Shown: piece by piece, positions 34,775 through 43,885 of the stretch
How the letters are laid out: each line of letters begins with the position of its first letter
Position numbering within the stretch: position 1 is the first letter of the stretch
Assembly (NCBI GenBank): GCA_038888615.1
Contig: JAWAID010000002.1
Location: 689,654-753,653, forward strand
DNA: 64,000 nt
Reading direction: 5' to 3'
DNA from: Candidatus Korarchaeum sp.
GTDB taxonomy: Archaea > Korarchaeota > Korarchaeia > Korarchaeales > Korarchaeaceae
Made by a program: the position numbers and the translations under genes
Notes under the pieces: model-generated
Database searches by the model: none
What the model was told of the DNA's origin: nothing
Seen by the model: only the letters and a program-made list of their open reading frames with translations

Positions 34775-36127
34775 TTGAATAGGAATGCGTTGATACTGGG
34801 GATCGTTCTACTCTTAGTGGGCGTGGCGATAGGTTATCTCATCTCCCCCACCGGTCAAGTGAGAACCGTGACTGAGACTGTGACGCAAACGGTTACCGCA
34901 CCTCCAACCACAGCACCCCCTGCCAAGGAGGTGGAGATCAAGGTGGGAGTTCTACTTCCGCTATCCGGAGGCTCTGCCTTCGATGGACAGGAGGACCTGA
35001 GGGGGATCCAGTTAGCTGCCCTACACATAAACCAGAGTAAGTATCCCAACATAAGGTTCAAGATAAAGCTCGTGATAGCGGATACCCAGACCAGGCAGGA
35101 CGTGGGTGTTACCGAGCTGAGGAGGCTCGATCAAGCGGGTGTTGCGGCCGTAATAGGGGCCTATAACTCGGCGGTCACTTACCCCACCGCGGGCGAGGCC
35201 GAGAAAATCGGGCTACCTTACGTGGTACCGGAGGCCGTAGCCGATAGGATAACAGCCCAAGGGTGGAAGTACGTCTTCAGGACATGCGCTAACGCTAGCA
35301 AGTATGCATACGATACTCTTTGGGCGTTGGCCGACATGGCGAAAGCCAAAGGGGTTGAAATCAAGACCGTAGCTTACATATATGAGAACTCCGACTTCGG
35401 CGTCTTCACGGTGGAGGGGCTCAAGAAGTTCCTGAACGTGCTCATCCCGAACGCTAGAGCGGTATATGAGGAGAGCTATCCGGCTGAGACAGTCACTAGC
35501 ATGGACGATATGGTGGCGAAGCTCAAGGCAGCAAATCCGGATGTGGTCTTCCACGTCGCATACCTCAAGGATGCGGTGCTCTTCGTTCAAACGATGAAGA
35601 AGCTGGGTTGGTATCCGAAAGCCTACATAGGGGCTGGTGCGGGAGGACAGACTAGGGTCGAGTTCATCGAGCAGTTGGGGAAGGACGCTAACTTCGTCTA
35701 CACTCAGACGGAATGGCAACCCGACTTCCTCACCTCCAAGGCCCTAGCTAAGTGGGCTTGGATAGATGAGGACTTCAGGAAGATTTACGGAAGGAGCATG
35801 GTAGGAAGCAGCGGTCTGAACTACGTCGGAACTTACGTGTTAGCTGTCGCAATTCAGAAGGCGCTCGATTCAGGTGCTGATCCAAGCGATTTAGCCGGTT
35901 TCAGGAGGGCCATAAGGAATGCGCTCGAAAGCATCAAGATACCCGCCGGCGAGCTCCCCCTGATGCCCTGGGGAGTTGACTTCACCTCAGCGCCGAACCA
36001 CCAGAACCCTGAGGCCGCTGTAGCGATGGCGCAGATATTGGACGGCAAGTTCCGCGTCGTTTGGCCCATAGAATTCGCACCTGTGGAGCCTGTTCTACCG
36101 GCTCCCTCATGGGGGGCTAGATCCTAG
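34775..36127 (+). CDS. livK: Branched-chain amino-acid ABC transporter binding protein LivK
   Basis: Extracytoplasmic substrate-binding protein of 450 residues. An N-terminal hydrophobic anchor (about 5-25) is followed by a Thr/Val/Pro-rich linker and a periplasmic-binding-protein fold type I starting at VEIKVGVLLPLSGG. Ligand-pocket landmarks follow (VIGAYNSAVTYPTAGEAEK, YIYENSDFGVFTVEGLK). The anchor rather than a cleaved signal suits an archaeal cell with no outer membrane. The start is TTG at 34775 with GGTGG upstream; a TATA-like TTTTATTTT lies near 34716. It heads the livKHMGF operon. Confidence 0.92.
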   Translation: MNRNALILGIVLLLVGVAIGYLISPTGQVRTVTETVTQTVTAPPTTAPPAKEVEIKVGVLLPLSGGSAFDGQEDLRGIQLAALHINQSKYPNIRFKIKLVIADTQTRQDVGVTELRRLDQAGVAAVIGAYNSAVTYPTAGEAEKIGLPYVVPEAVADRITAQGWKYVFRTCANASKYAYDTLWALADMAKAKGVEIKTVAYIYENSDFGVFTVEGLKKFLNVLIPNARAVYEESYPAETVTSMDDMVAKLKAANPDVVFHVAYLKDAVLFVQTMKKLGWYPKAYIGAGAGGQTRVEFIEQLGKDANFVYTQTEWQPDFLTSKALAKWAWIDEDFRKIYGRSMVGSSGLNYVGTYVLAVAIQKALDSGADPSDLAGFRRAIRNALESIKIPAGELPLMPWGVDFTSAPNHQNPEAAVAMAQILDGKFRVVWPIEFAPVEPVLPAPSWGARS

Positions 36128-36171
36128 CCTCAACTCCAGCCTTTTTTCGTAACTCGATCGGAGGGATGTGC

Positions 36172-37065
36172 GTGATAGAGTGGAGCTCGGCTTACGCTCA
36201 ACTGATAATATCCTATGCGATCCTGGGAGGAGTGTATGGGCTAACGGCGTTGGGCTTATCCCTGATATGGGGAGTGATGAGGGCAGTGAACTGGGCCCAC
36301 GGAGATCTCCTAATGCTTGGGATGTACACCGCTTACTGGATGGTGATCATCTCCGGGGTAGATCCCCTACTGTCTGCCATAGTTGCCTTCTGCCTCTTAG
36401 GCGGCTTGGGCGCGATACTGCACCTCATAGCGATAGAGCCCGTCATCGAGAAGCCCGGTGGTCATGAAGCCACTCTACTGACCACTTTGGGTATATCGCT
36501 CACTATTCAGAGCATCGCTCTGATCCTCTGGTCACCGAGCCCGAGGTCATACGATAACCTCTATAAGTACATCTACTTGGAGCTTGCTGGGATCAGAACG
36601 AGCTTGGCTGAGGTCATAGCTTTCTCCCTCTCGCTAATAGCGATATTCTCGGTGGATCAATTCATGAGAAGATCGAGGATAGGTAAGGCTATAAGGGCCG
36701 TATCTCAAAACCCGGTGGGAGCTAGGGTCGTGGGAATAGACGTCCCGAGGATAAGGTTGCTGACCTTCGCATTGGGCGTGGGTTTGGCCGGTGTCGCCGG
36801 AGTCCTCGTCTCCACCTTCTACCCGAACATAAGACCGCTCGCGGGCTACGTTTGGGATATAGCATCTTACGTGGTAGTCATATTCGCCGGTCTCGGATCG
36901 ATTTACGGGGTCATATTCTCCGGGATAATAATAGGAACGATAGAGGGGTTGGGCACGATATTCTTCACCAACGCTTTCAGGCAGATCCTCGTTTACTTCG
37001 TGTTCCTGATCACGCTGCTAGTGAGACCGGAGGGCCTATTTGGGAGAGCTATGAGGAGGGTCTGA
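36172..37065 (+). CDS. livH: Branched-chain amino-acid ABC permease LivH
   Basis: Membrane permease of about 297 residues with eight hydrophobic helices. The LivH landmark VNWAHGDLLMLGMY is near residue 39, and the ATPase-contact loop is IGKAIRAVSQNPVGARVVGID. The GTG at 36172 is preferred, since GGAGGG lies six bases upstream, whereas the ATG at 36166 would touch it. It is more canonical than the LivH at 916 (NWAHGD against NFAHAS), so the two operons probably carry different substrates. Confidence 0.92.
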   Translation: MIEWSSAYAQLIISYAILGGVYGLTALGLSLIWGVMRAVNWAHGDLLMLGMYTAYWMVIISGVDPLLSAIVAFCLLGGLGAILHLIAIEPVIEKPGGHEATLLTTLGISLTIQSIALILWSPSPRSYDNLYKYIYLELAGIRTSLAEVIAFSLSLIAIFSVDQFMRRSRIGKAIRAVSQNPVGARVVGIDVPRIRLLTFALGVGLAGVAGVLVSTFYPNIRPLAGYVWDIASYVVVIFAGLGSIYGVIFSGIIIGTIEGLGTIFFTNAFRQILVYFVFLITLLVRPEGLFGRAMRRV

Positions 37066-37068
37066 ATC

Positions 37069-38019
37069 ATGCTCAAAAACCTGAGGTTCGTAACGGCCTT
37101 TCTGATACTAGTCCTGTCCTTAATTCTCCCCATGTTCCTGGATGAGTTCTTCCTCACGATACTAGTTCAAATGCTGATGTGGGCCTACCTTGCGATGGCC
37201 TGGGACGTCATAGGAGGATACGGTGGCCAGTTCTCCCTGGGACATGCTGCGTTCCTGGGTCTGGGAGCTTATACGTCCACTTTACTCCTTGAAAACTACG
37301 GTATCTCGCCTTGGCTGGGTATGTTCGCGTCCGGAGCGATCGCAGCCATCGCCGGAGCCTTCGTGGGTTTCGCTTCTTTGAGGCTCAGGGGGCCTTTCTT
37401 CGCCCTGGGAACCATAGCGTTCGCTGAGCTGACCCAGTTGCTCCTCACGTACCTGAAGGACGTGACCGGAGGACCGCTCGGCATAATGATAAACAGGACG
37501 GGGATCGAGTACATGCTGTTCGAGAAGCAGCTCCACTACTACTACTTAATACTCGCCTTCGTCATATTCGGCACGCTGTTCCTGAGGTACTTCGAGAACT
37601 CGAAGTTCGGGATGGCGCTGATGGCCCTCAGGGAGGACGAGGACGCTGCTGAATCGATCGGTATAAATGTTTATAGATCTAAGGTCTTAGGAGCGACGAT
37701 AAGCGCATTCCTCACCGGATTAGGGGGTACATTTTACGCTCAATGGATACACTATATCAGACCGGATACAATCGTCAGGCTGGATTTTTCCGTTCAAATG
37801 GCCGCCATAGATGTCGTGGGTGGAGCAGGGAGCCCTTATGGTGGGATAATAGGGGCTCTGATACTCGTGCCCATTTCCCTCTACCTGAACGCGATTTTCG
37901 GAGGGATGATAGCTGGCCTGAGCACAGTGCTCTATGGCATAATACTCCTCGTGGTGGTGGTGACCATGCCCGGAGGGATATACGGCATCATCAGGAGGAG
38001 GTTTCCCGCTGGGAGGTGA
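37069..38019 (+). CDS. livM: Branched-chain amino-acid ABC permease LivM
   Basis: Second membrane permease, 316 residues. The LivM signature GGYGGQFSLGHAAFLGLGAY is at about residues 45-64, and the cytoplasmic coupling loop ALMALREDEDAAESIGINV is near 183. The ATG follows livH by three bases, and the stop TGA overlaps the livG ATG (TGATG), giving tight translational coupling. Confidence 0.93.
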   Translation: MLKNLRFVTAFLILVLSLILPMFLDEFFLTILVQMLMWAYLAMAWDVIGGYGGQFSLGHAAFLGLGAYTSTLLLENYGISPWLGMFASGAIAAIAGAFVGFASLRLRGPFFALGTIAFAELTQLLLTYLKDVTGGPLGIMINRTGIEYMLFEKQLHYYYLILAFVIFGTLFLRYFENSKFGMALMALREDEDAAESIGINVYRSKVLGATISAFLTGLGGTFYAQWIHYIRPDTIVRLDFSVQMAAIDVVGGAGSPYGGIIGALILVPISLYLNAIFGGMIAGLSTVLYGIILLVVVVTMPGGIYGIIRRRFPAGR

Positions 38020-38750
38020 TGTTCTTGCTCGAGGTCAGGGGGGTGACTAAGAGGTTCGGTGGCATAGTGGCATTGGACGGGGTGAGCCTGTCGGTGAGTA
38101 AGGGTGAGCTCTGCGGTTTAATAGGCCCTAATGGTTCGGGAAAAACGACGCTATTCAACGTGATCACGGGATTCTACAGGCCTGAGGCCGGAAGCGTGCT
38201 GTTCAAGGGATCGGACATAACGGGAATGAGACCGCATAAGATCGCTAGGATGGGGATAGCGAGGACCTTTCAGATCCCCAAGCCCTTCGGAAGGATGACC
38301 GTCCTGGAGAACGTTATGGCAGCAGCTTTCTACGGGGGAAGGGTATCCTCGAGATCTGAAGCTAGGGAGATAGCCGGGAATTGGATAGAGTACGTTAAGC
38401 TGAAGGATAAGATGCATGTTGAAGCCAGGACCCTCAATGTCGTTGAGAGGAAGCTAATGGAATTGGCTAGAGCTCTATCGATGAAACCGGAGATGCTGCT
38501 ACTGGATGAGGTCTTAGCTGGACTGAGCCCCTCAGAGATGATGGAGATCGCCCGTTTAGTGAGGAAACTGGTGGATGAGATGGGATTAACCATAATGATG
38601 GTGGAACACGTTATGAGGGCCGTCATGGCGGTCTCGGATAGGGTGTTCGTGCTCCACAGGGGGATCAAGCTGGCCGAGGGAACGCCCAAGGAGGTGTCTA
38701 CGGATCCCAAGGTGATAGAGGCCTACTTAGGGGAGAAGGTGGGATCATGA
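38019..38750 (+). CDS. livG: Branched-chain amino-acid ABC ATPase LivG
   Basis: Cytoplasmic ATPase of 243 residues. Walker A GPNGSGKT (about 37), a Q-loop region RTFQIPKPFGRMTVLENVM typical of LivG, a signature region LNVVERKLMELARAL, Walker B LLLDEVLAGLSP, and H-loop VEHVMRAV. The signature reads N-V-V-E-R in place of LSGGQ, with Walker B E and H-loop intact; other LivG proteins read LSYGQQ, so this is a notable departure. An upstream in-frame extension to 37743 is only antisense-free readthrough of livM and is not used; GGGAGG precedes the ATG. Confidence 0.9.
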   Translation: MFLLEVRGVTKRFGGIVALDGVSLSVSKGELCGLIGPNGSGKTTLFNVITGFYRPEAGSVLFKGSDITGMRPHKIARMGIARTFQIPKPFGRMTVLENVMAAAFYGGRVSSRSEAREIAGNWIEYVKLKDKMHVEARTLNVVERKLMELARALSMKPEMLLLDEVLAGLSPSEMMEIARLVRKLVDEMGLTIMMVEHVMRAVMAVSDRVFVLHRGIKLAEGTPKEVSTDPKVIEAYLGEKVGS

Positions 38751-39457
38751 TCGTTTTAGAGGTGAAGGACCTGGATGCTGGATACGAGGACCTCCAGGTC
38801 CTCTGGGGGATAAGCATGAACGTGAGGAGGGGCGAGATAGTTAGCTTGCTGGGGAGCAATGGGGCGGGAAAGACGACCACCTTGAGGGTCATAGCGGGGC
38901 TCATCAAGCCCTTCAAGGGGGAGATCCTGCTGAGGGGTGAGAGGATAACGGATCTCCCGAGTTATAAGAGGGTTTCCCTGGGCCTCTCCTTGGTGCCAGA
39001 GGGGAGGCAACTCTTCCCAATGATGACCGTGATGGAGAACTTGGAGATGGGAGCTTACACACCTAAAGCGAGGGAGAAGTTCATGGATAGCTTGGAGTGG
39101 GTCTTCAGCCTCTTCCCGGTGCTGAGGGAGAGGAGGAACCAGCTGGCTGGAACCATGAGCGGAGGGGAGCAGCAGATGCTAGCCATAGCCAGGGCCCTGA
39201 TGAGCAGGCCCGAGATACTCGCGCTGGATGAACCATCCATGGGGCTGGCGCCCAGGCTCGTGAGCGACATATTCCACACGCTGGGGAGGATGAGGGAGGA
39301 GGGTGTCACGATACTCCTGGCGGAGCAAAACGCGAGAGCTGCCCTGGAGATATCGGACAGGACTTACATACTGGAGACCGGGAGGATAGTGAAGGAGGGT
39401 ATTTCGAGCCAACTCATCGAGATGGAGGAGGTGAGAAGGGCATACCTAGGGATGTGA
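38747..39457 (+). CDS. livF: Branched-chain amino-acid ABC ATPase LivF
   Basis: Cytoplasmic ATPase of 236 residues with a canonical set: Walker A GSNGAGKT (about 36), signature MSGGEQQMLAIARAL (about 134), Walker B ILALDEPSMGLAP (about 155), and H-loop LAEQNARAAL. It overlaps livG by four bases (ATGA). It is the final gene of livKHMGF. Its intact signature contrasts with the altered one of its partner LivG. Confidence 0.93.
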   Translation: MIVLEVKDLDAGYEDLQVLWGISMNVRRGEIVSLLGSNGAGKTTTLRVIAGLIKPFKGEILLRGERITDLPSYKRVSLGLSLVPEGRQLFPMMTVMENLEMGAYTPKAREKFMDSLEWVFSLFPVLRERRNQLAGTMSGGEQQMLAIARALMSRPEILALDEPSMGLAPRLVSDIFHTLGRMREEGVTILLAEQNARAALEISDRTYILETGRIVKEGISSQLIEMEEVRRAYLGM

Positions 39458-39876
39458 GGGTCCATGCTAGGCCAGTGACCTGAGATCCTCCAAACTCCTC
39501 ATCCGTTGATGGAGCTGCCGAGCGCTGGGAGGGACGCTCGGCCCACATCACTTGACCCTCATAGGGGTGACGTCTAATGCGCTTGAGCTGAGGGGAAGCT
39601 CGACGCTACTTCAGCGTGGGGCGATACCCTGCTCCGGGCCCAGTGGTGGAACCTCAGGATATGGAAGAACCGCATCCCCTAGCTCTGAAAGAACCTCTCC
39701 AGGGCTTTAACGGAGACCCATTGTTGGAGCGAGCCTCTCCCGAAACGGGGGGCCATCTCGATGAGCGCTCAGACCTGAGCTCCGTCTTCAATCCTCCAAA
39801 CTAAAGGCCGACTTAGCGGAGCTGAATCCTCAGTGAATCGCCAAAAGTTAAATCCTTCTAAAGAGGGGTTTGTGAG
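39458..39876. other. Gene-free stretch of about 420 bp
   Basis: No supported gene. A frame at 39616-39804 has no start context or recognisable product. An inverted repeat (CCGAGCGCTGGGAGGGACGCTCGG, split arms CCGAGCG/CGCTCGG at about 39519-39542) could form a hairpin 60 bases after livF and might act in 3'-end processing or as part of an RNA. The last 40 bases hold the HEPN gene promoter. Confidence 0.4.
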
Positions 39877-40281
39877 ATGCCTAGGAGGGAGGAAGTTGAG
39901 TTGATGAAGAGGAGGGCTCTCGCCTTCCTAGACTTAGCGAGGTACTCGATGGAGAAAGGTAATCATGATATAGCCGCCTTCAACGCGGAGCAGTCCGCTC
40001 AGCTCTACTTGAAAGCCACCCTGCTCGAACTGATCGGGGACTACCCGAGGACTCACTCGATAATATTCCTCTTAAACGAGTTGAGGAGGGTCCACGAGGA
40101 GGAGGTGAGTAGCTTCATTAAGGAGAACAAGAGGGGACTACATAACTTAGAGGACGCCTACTTAATGAGCAGGTACTTCTACAAGTCCTTCGACAGAGAG
40201 GATAGCGAGTATCTCATATCCTTAGCCGAGAGGGTGAGGGAGCTCTGTGAGAAGCTTAGATCTAGCTTGGGACAGGGCTAG
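39877..40281 (+). CDS. HEPN domain protein (toxin-type partner)
   Basis: A 134-residue helical HEPN protein. The N-terminal pattern (LMKRRALAFLDLARYSMEKGNHDIAAFNAEQSAQLYLKA, split over two helices) and HSIIFLLNEL are typical of archaeal HEPN proteins paired with MNT nucleotidyltransferases. The strict RNase motif R-x4-6-H is not obvious, though RTHSI offers a candidate Arg/His. It overlaps the downstream MNT gene by 35 bases, the standard HEPN-then-MNT order of type VII toxin-antitoxin modules. Confidence 0.82.
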   Translation: MPRREEVELMKRRALAFLDLARYSMEKGNHDIAAFNAEQSAQLYLKATLLELIGDYPRTHSIIFLLNELRRVHEEEVSSFIKENKRGLHNLEDAYLMSRYFYKSFDREDSEYLISLAERVRELCEKLRSSLGQG

Positions 40282-40594
40282 GATCCTGAGGGAGTGGAGG
40301 AGTTGGGCTGATAGGATAGCGAGAGCTGCCGAAGGAGTGTTAGGGGAGGGCCTGACTGGGGTCTTCGTGTTCGGCAGCGCGGTCTCGGGCGGGATTGTGG
40401 CGTCCTCGGACGTGGATATCCTGATAGTCGCCGGGAACCTACCGAGACTGGCCTCAGCCAGATCCGAGCTGAAACGGAGGATACTGGAGGAGGCCGGCTT
40501 GTCGCTCGTCCACCCGTTCGAGATTCATCTGGTGGATGGGGAGGAGGCCCTCATCTACTTCGATCACATCAGAGAACTCTTGAAGCTGAGGTAA
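40247..40594 (+). CDS. MNT-type nucleotidyltransferase (antitoxin-type partner)
   Basis: A 115-residue minimal nucleotidyltransferase with the family motif G-S-(N)10-D-V-D (FVFGSAVSGGIVASSDVDILI, split: GSAVS and SSDVDIL at about residues 43 and 55). Known partners AMPylate or otherwise modify the HEPN toxin to silence it. The start is GTG at 40247 inside the HEPN gene. A hairpin with a T-run follows the stop, so the pair is a closed two-gene transcript. Confidence 0.82.
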   Translation: MRSLDLAWDRARILREWRSWADRIARAAEGVLGEGLTGVFVFGSAVSGGIVASSDVDILIVAGNLPRLASARSELKRRILEEAGLSLVHPFEIHLVDGEEALIYFDHIRELLKLR

Positions 40595-40602
40595 ATAAAC
40601 TG

Positions 40603-40626
40603 AAAACCTTTCCTGAGGGAGGTTTT
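40603..40626 (+). terminator. Hairpin with T-run after the HEPN/MNT pair
   Basis: AAAACCTTTC and GGGAGGTTTT form a 10-bp stem with two G-T pairs around a CTGA loop, ending in TTTTT, nine bases after the MNT stop. It looks like an intrinsic terminator; archaea mostly use the T-run alone. Confidence 0.55.
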
Positions 40627-40707
40627 TGGACTCTCGAGCGTTGTAACGCTACCTCAGCGATCCGCATCGGGCCCTCAGATAGGCTTGTCCTGACGGCATT
40701 AAGTAGC

Positions 40708-41538
40708 TTGGGAGGTGATTGTTCACTCAATCAGACGATTAGATGCGCTCAGCTTTTTAGCTCCGAGGTTCCCAGCGACCCCGTGTACGATCCCATCGAG
40801 CTAGCTGAAGCGACGAGGAGGACCGTCGAGGTGGGGGACAGGAGGAAGTACTACAGGTTCAGGGGAGGGAGGTGGTACGGGGGCATAGCTACCGCTGATT
40901 GCGTCGGCTGCAACCTCAGGTGTGTGTTCTGCTGGAGCAACTTCCCCAGGGACAATCCCCAAGCTAATTGGGACCTCTACAGCCCCGATGAGGTCTACTC
41001 GAGGCTATCCAGCATAGCCTCTAGGGAGGGCTACGAGCTGCTCAGGGTCTCCGGCAATGAGCCCACCATCTGCTGGGATCACCTGATCGAGTTGCTCGAG
41101 CTCATCGAGAGCGACGGCAGATTCAGGTTCATACTGGAGACGAACGGCATCCTCATAGGGAGCGATAGGTTGAGGGCTCGAAAGCTCTCCTCCTTCACCA
41201 GGCTGCATGTGAGGGTCTCATTGAAGGGAGCCTGCGAGGAGGAGTTCTCCTTGCTGACCGGAGCCAAGCCTGAGGCCTTCGAGCTCCAGCTGAGGGCCCT
41301 GGAGAACTTAGCTGATGAGGGGGTGTCGGCACACCCCGCTGCCATGCTCTCCTTCTCGAGCGGGGAAAGCATCAGGAAGCTGTTGAGGAGGATCGAGGAG
41401 ATAGAACCAGCTTACTTGAGGAGATTTGAGGAGGAATACGTTTTCCTATATCCTCACGTTAAGGAGAGGTTGAGGAGAGCTGGAGTAACCCCAAAGATGG
41501 CTTACGAACCTGAGAGCATACCAGAGGAGCTGAGATGA
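40708..41538 (+). CDS. Radical SAM protein
   Basis: A 276-residue radical SAM enzyme with motif CNLRCVFCW, preceded by an extra cysteine (DCVGC) four residues before the first cluster Cys. SAM-binding GNEP (LLRVSGNEPTICWDHLIELL region) and ETNGILIG follow, as in activase-like members. The first 55 residues form an unusual extension that includes C6 and C13. The start is TTG at 40708, and GGAGGTGA occurs just after it, so a later start is possible. No partner glycyl-radical enzyme is nearby; substrate unknown. Confidence 0.8.
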   Translation: MGGDCSLNQTIRCAQLFSSEVPSDPVYDPIELAEATRRTVEVGDRRKYYRFRGGRWYGGIATADCVGCNLRCVFCWSNFPRDNPQANWDLYSPDEVYSRLSSIASREGYELLRVSGNEPTICWDHLIELLELIESDGRFRFILETNGILIGSDRLRARKLSSFTRLHVRVSLKGACEEEFSLLTGAKPEAFELQLRALENLADEGVSAHPAAMLSFSSGESIRKLLRRIEEIEPAYLRRFEEEYVFLYPHVKERLRRAGVTPKMAYEPESIPEELR

Positions 41539-41902
41539 AGCTCAAGTAACGTAAAAATCTGCGACTGCTGGGCCCTTGTGCGGAGTTAAGTCGCTCGCGA
41601 ACTCACGACGGAGCCAGGCCTCGGGTGCTAAGCGCCTGAAGTTTGTGGGAGGCGATGGAAGAGCTGTTAGTACTGTGAATTTCAATGAGAAGGGTGAGGT
41701 GCGGAGTGATGCGGTAAGACCACTGAGGATCGCTCGACCTTCTTATCCCGCTTCCGCTCTTCATCCTCAGTCTCCCAGATCCTCCTGGTTTCGGGTCGTG
41801 ATTTAAATGTGGGAAACTGATCCGTTCGGTCAGATCAAATCATCACTCCCACCCGAGTTCCCCTTCCCCCATCGAACGCGATGGTTCTCTCAGTACACAT
41901 GC
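41539..41902. other. Gene-free stretch of about 360 bp
   Basis: A plus-strand frame at 41576-41806 (76 codons, Arg/Ser-rich) has no family resemblance and no ribosome-binding site; it could be an eroded reading frame. The sequence lies between convergent genes, so no promoter is required here. Nothing else recognised. Confidence 0.35.
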
Positions 41903-43885
41903 TCACGGTTTCACGTGATCACCGGTCCTCGGACCCGTCCCCAGGGCAATGACCTCGCTAACCTCAACCCTCCCGTTCCCGTTCAGGTCTCTCCACTCAA
42001 CCAGAGAGGAATTTCCGGTGAAACCGTTGGTCCTCAGCCATAGAAGAGCCGCCTCGGTCCCGTACCTATGGGTCCCCATCACGTAAACCTTCCCCTCCAT
42101 GTACAGGATCAGCCCGTAATCCGATCTTCCCCAGGAGCTCCTGTAACGGATTCCGTTCAGAATAAGCTCATCCCTAGTGAACTTAACACCGTACCTCTCA
42201 ACAACACCGCTCCTCCTGTTCGCCAGGGGCCCGCCGACGACTAAGTTGGCTCCGGGGGCTATGATCGCTGAGGGGAAGAGGGAGCTAGCTATGGCCCTAT
42301 CCACCTCGGAGCTCGCATCTATCAGATCGAAGCTCGGGCTCCTCGCTATCGGACTCCTGAGCTCCCCTCCTATGTAAGCCCTGTAAGCCTCCCCGAACCC
42401 ATCGTTCTCATCCCAGAATATCCAGACACCAAGCATCTTCCCAGATCCCCTGACCAACTCCAGCTTCCTTCTCATCCCGCTAAGCCACTCATCAGAGCTG
42501 CTAGCGTTCCAATAACCCGTCACTATCATCTGCTTCTTCGCTAGATCGCAGTAGGATGCTAGCATCGATGGTGAGTAAAGCTCCGTGACCAAGGTCACGT
42601 TCAGGTGATCAGCGGCCTCGATTATGCCGGAGTTCAGGGCCTCCTCAACGAACCCCTCGTCCAACCATAACCAGAGCGAGCTCCTGACGTCCTCGGGCAA
42701 TGAGCGGTAGAACCTCCTCAGTTCCTCCGGATCCATTCCCCTGTCCCTCCAGCCGTACCAGACCGCCACTCCCACTGTGGAACTCAGCTTAGAGAGGAAC
42801 CTCATTGTGGATACCAGCACCTCGTTCACCCTACTCCCCGTCTTGAGGTAGTCCTCCTCGGGCCCGTAATCCGCCTTGGGAAAGATGGCGTAGAGCACAC
42901 CCATTCCGCTCGAGGAGGCTATGTCATCCAGCAGCCGGGCGTTCCTCCTGAAAAGAGGGGAGTCGCTCAATGGAACCACCAGGATCACGAAGTTGTACCT
43001 CGAGGATATGAGGGCGAAGTCCCTCCTCAGATGGGTCTCGTAACTCCTCAGATCCGACTTCACGTAGAAGTAGATCCTATCGCCGAAGGAGCGCTGCCAG
43101 TGAGGTGAGGAGACGCCGCTCGGGAGTATGTAGACGATGCCCGCGTATGGGATGAAGGTCCCCGAGGGATCGGCCGTGAGCCTCACGCCCATCCCGTAGA
43201 ACCTGTTTAATATCAGCTCAGCCACGTAGAGGAAGCCAAAGCTCTCACCTAGAGTCGCTGAGACTTTCACGAAGAGACCTCTTCCTACTCTAACAGCGCA
43301 GGGATCTAGAAACCTCCTACCGTTCAGCTCAGCGATCCCATAGGCTTCATAATCCAGGCCGGCTAGCTCTCCCGCATCGAAGGGCCTCATGCTCAGGAAC
43401 CGCTTGAGGCTCGGTATGTACTTCGCTCCCGCCTCGGTGGGTCTAACGGCGACCCCTTCATCCACTGCAGACGTGATTCGCTTACCCAGAAGCTTATCGG
43501 TGCCGCAGTACCTCATCGAGCCGTTAGCGTGGCCCACGTAGTAGAGCTCCCAGTCGCCCGTCCACACCAGCACGCCCCCGCGCTTGATCCAGCTCAGGAT
43601 GATTGCATCGTCGCTGCAGTCCCATACGGTGTCCGGAGCGATGTCGCTCGTGAACACAACTATTCCATTTCCGCTCATCATGAAGTCCCTCAGCTCATCA
43701 GCGTTGAGGACGCGATAGGGTACCCTGAACTCCCCCATGATCCTCCTGAGGTATTTCAGGAAGGGCTCTGGTTCGACCCAGTTGCTCGGGTACCTCTCAT
43801 CGTAATATATGATTAGCTCCCCACCCGCTGAGCCAACGGCGATCGGCAGTAGGAGGAGCACCATGAGGACAACTGATGCTCTCAT
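41903..43885 (-). CDS. Large secreted protein with surface-type C-terminal domain
   Basis: A protein of about 660 residues that I cannot assign to a family with certainty. A signal peptide is clear (MRASVVLMVLLLLPIAVGSA), so it starts at 43885, or at the ATG at 43891. Next comes an alpha/beta domain (IIYYDERYPSNWVEP, VLVWTGDWELYYVG), then a long glycosidase-like barrel region (AVWYGWRDRGMDPEELRRFY, LGVWIFWDENDGF). The C-terminal part has NLVVGGPLANRR and VYVMGTHRYGTEAALLWL, then DLNGNGRVEVSE, a dockerin/EF-hand-like calcium loop. It is probably exported to the cell surface. It shares a G-x-x-R-Y/F-G-T motif with the secreted protein at 45514. Confidence 0.7.
   Translation of the reverse strand: MRASVVLMVLLLLPIAVGSAGGELIIYYDERYPSNWVEPEPFLKYLRRIMGEFRVPYRVLNADELRDFMMSGNGIVVFTSDIAPDTVWDCSDDAIILSWIKRGGVLVWTGDWELYYVGHANGSMRYCGTDKLLGKRITSAVDEGVAVRPTEAGAKYIPSLKRFLSMRPFDAGELAGLDYEAYGIAELNGRRFLDPCAVRVGRGLFVKVSATLGESFGFLYVAELILNRFYGMGVRLTADPSGTFIPYAGIVYILPSGVSSPHWQRSFGDRIYFYVKSDLRSYETHLRRDFALISSRYNFVILVVPLSDSPLFRRNARLLDDIASSSGMGVLYAIFPKADYGPEEDYLKTGSRVNEVLVSTMRFLSKLSSTVGVAVWYGWRDRGMDPEELRRFYRSLPEDVRSSLWLWLDEGFVEEALNSGIIEAADHLNVTLVTELYSPSMLASYCDLAKKQMIVTGYWNASSSDEWLSGMRRKLELVRGSGKMLGVWIFWDENDGFGEAYRAYIGGELRSPIARSPSFDLIDASSEVDRAIASSLFPSAIIAPGANLVVGGPLANRRSGVVERYGVKFTRDELILNGIRYRSSWGRSDYGLILYMEGKVYVMGTHRYGTEAALLWLRTNGFTGNSSLVEWRDLNGNGRVEVSEVIALGTGPRTGDHVKP

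Noticed and set aside
37743-38018. LivG extended 92 residues upstream
   Set aside because: The extension lies within livM in another frame and has no family homology; ATG 38019 has a good ribosome-binding site.
41576-41806. 76-codon frame as a gene or IS605 remnant
   Set aside because: No recognisable domain, start signal or terminal repeats; kept only as part of a gene-free stretch.
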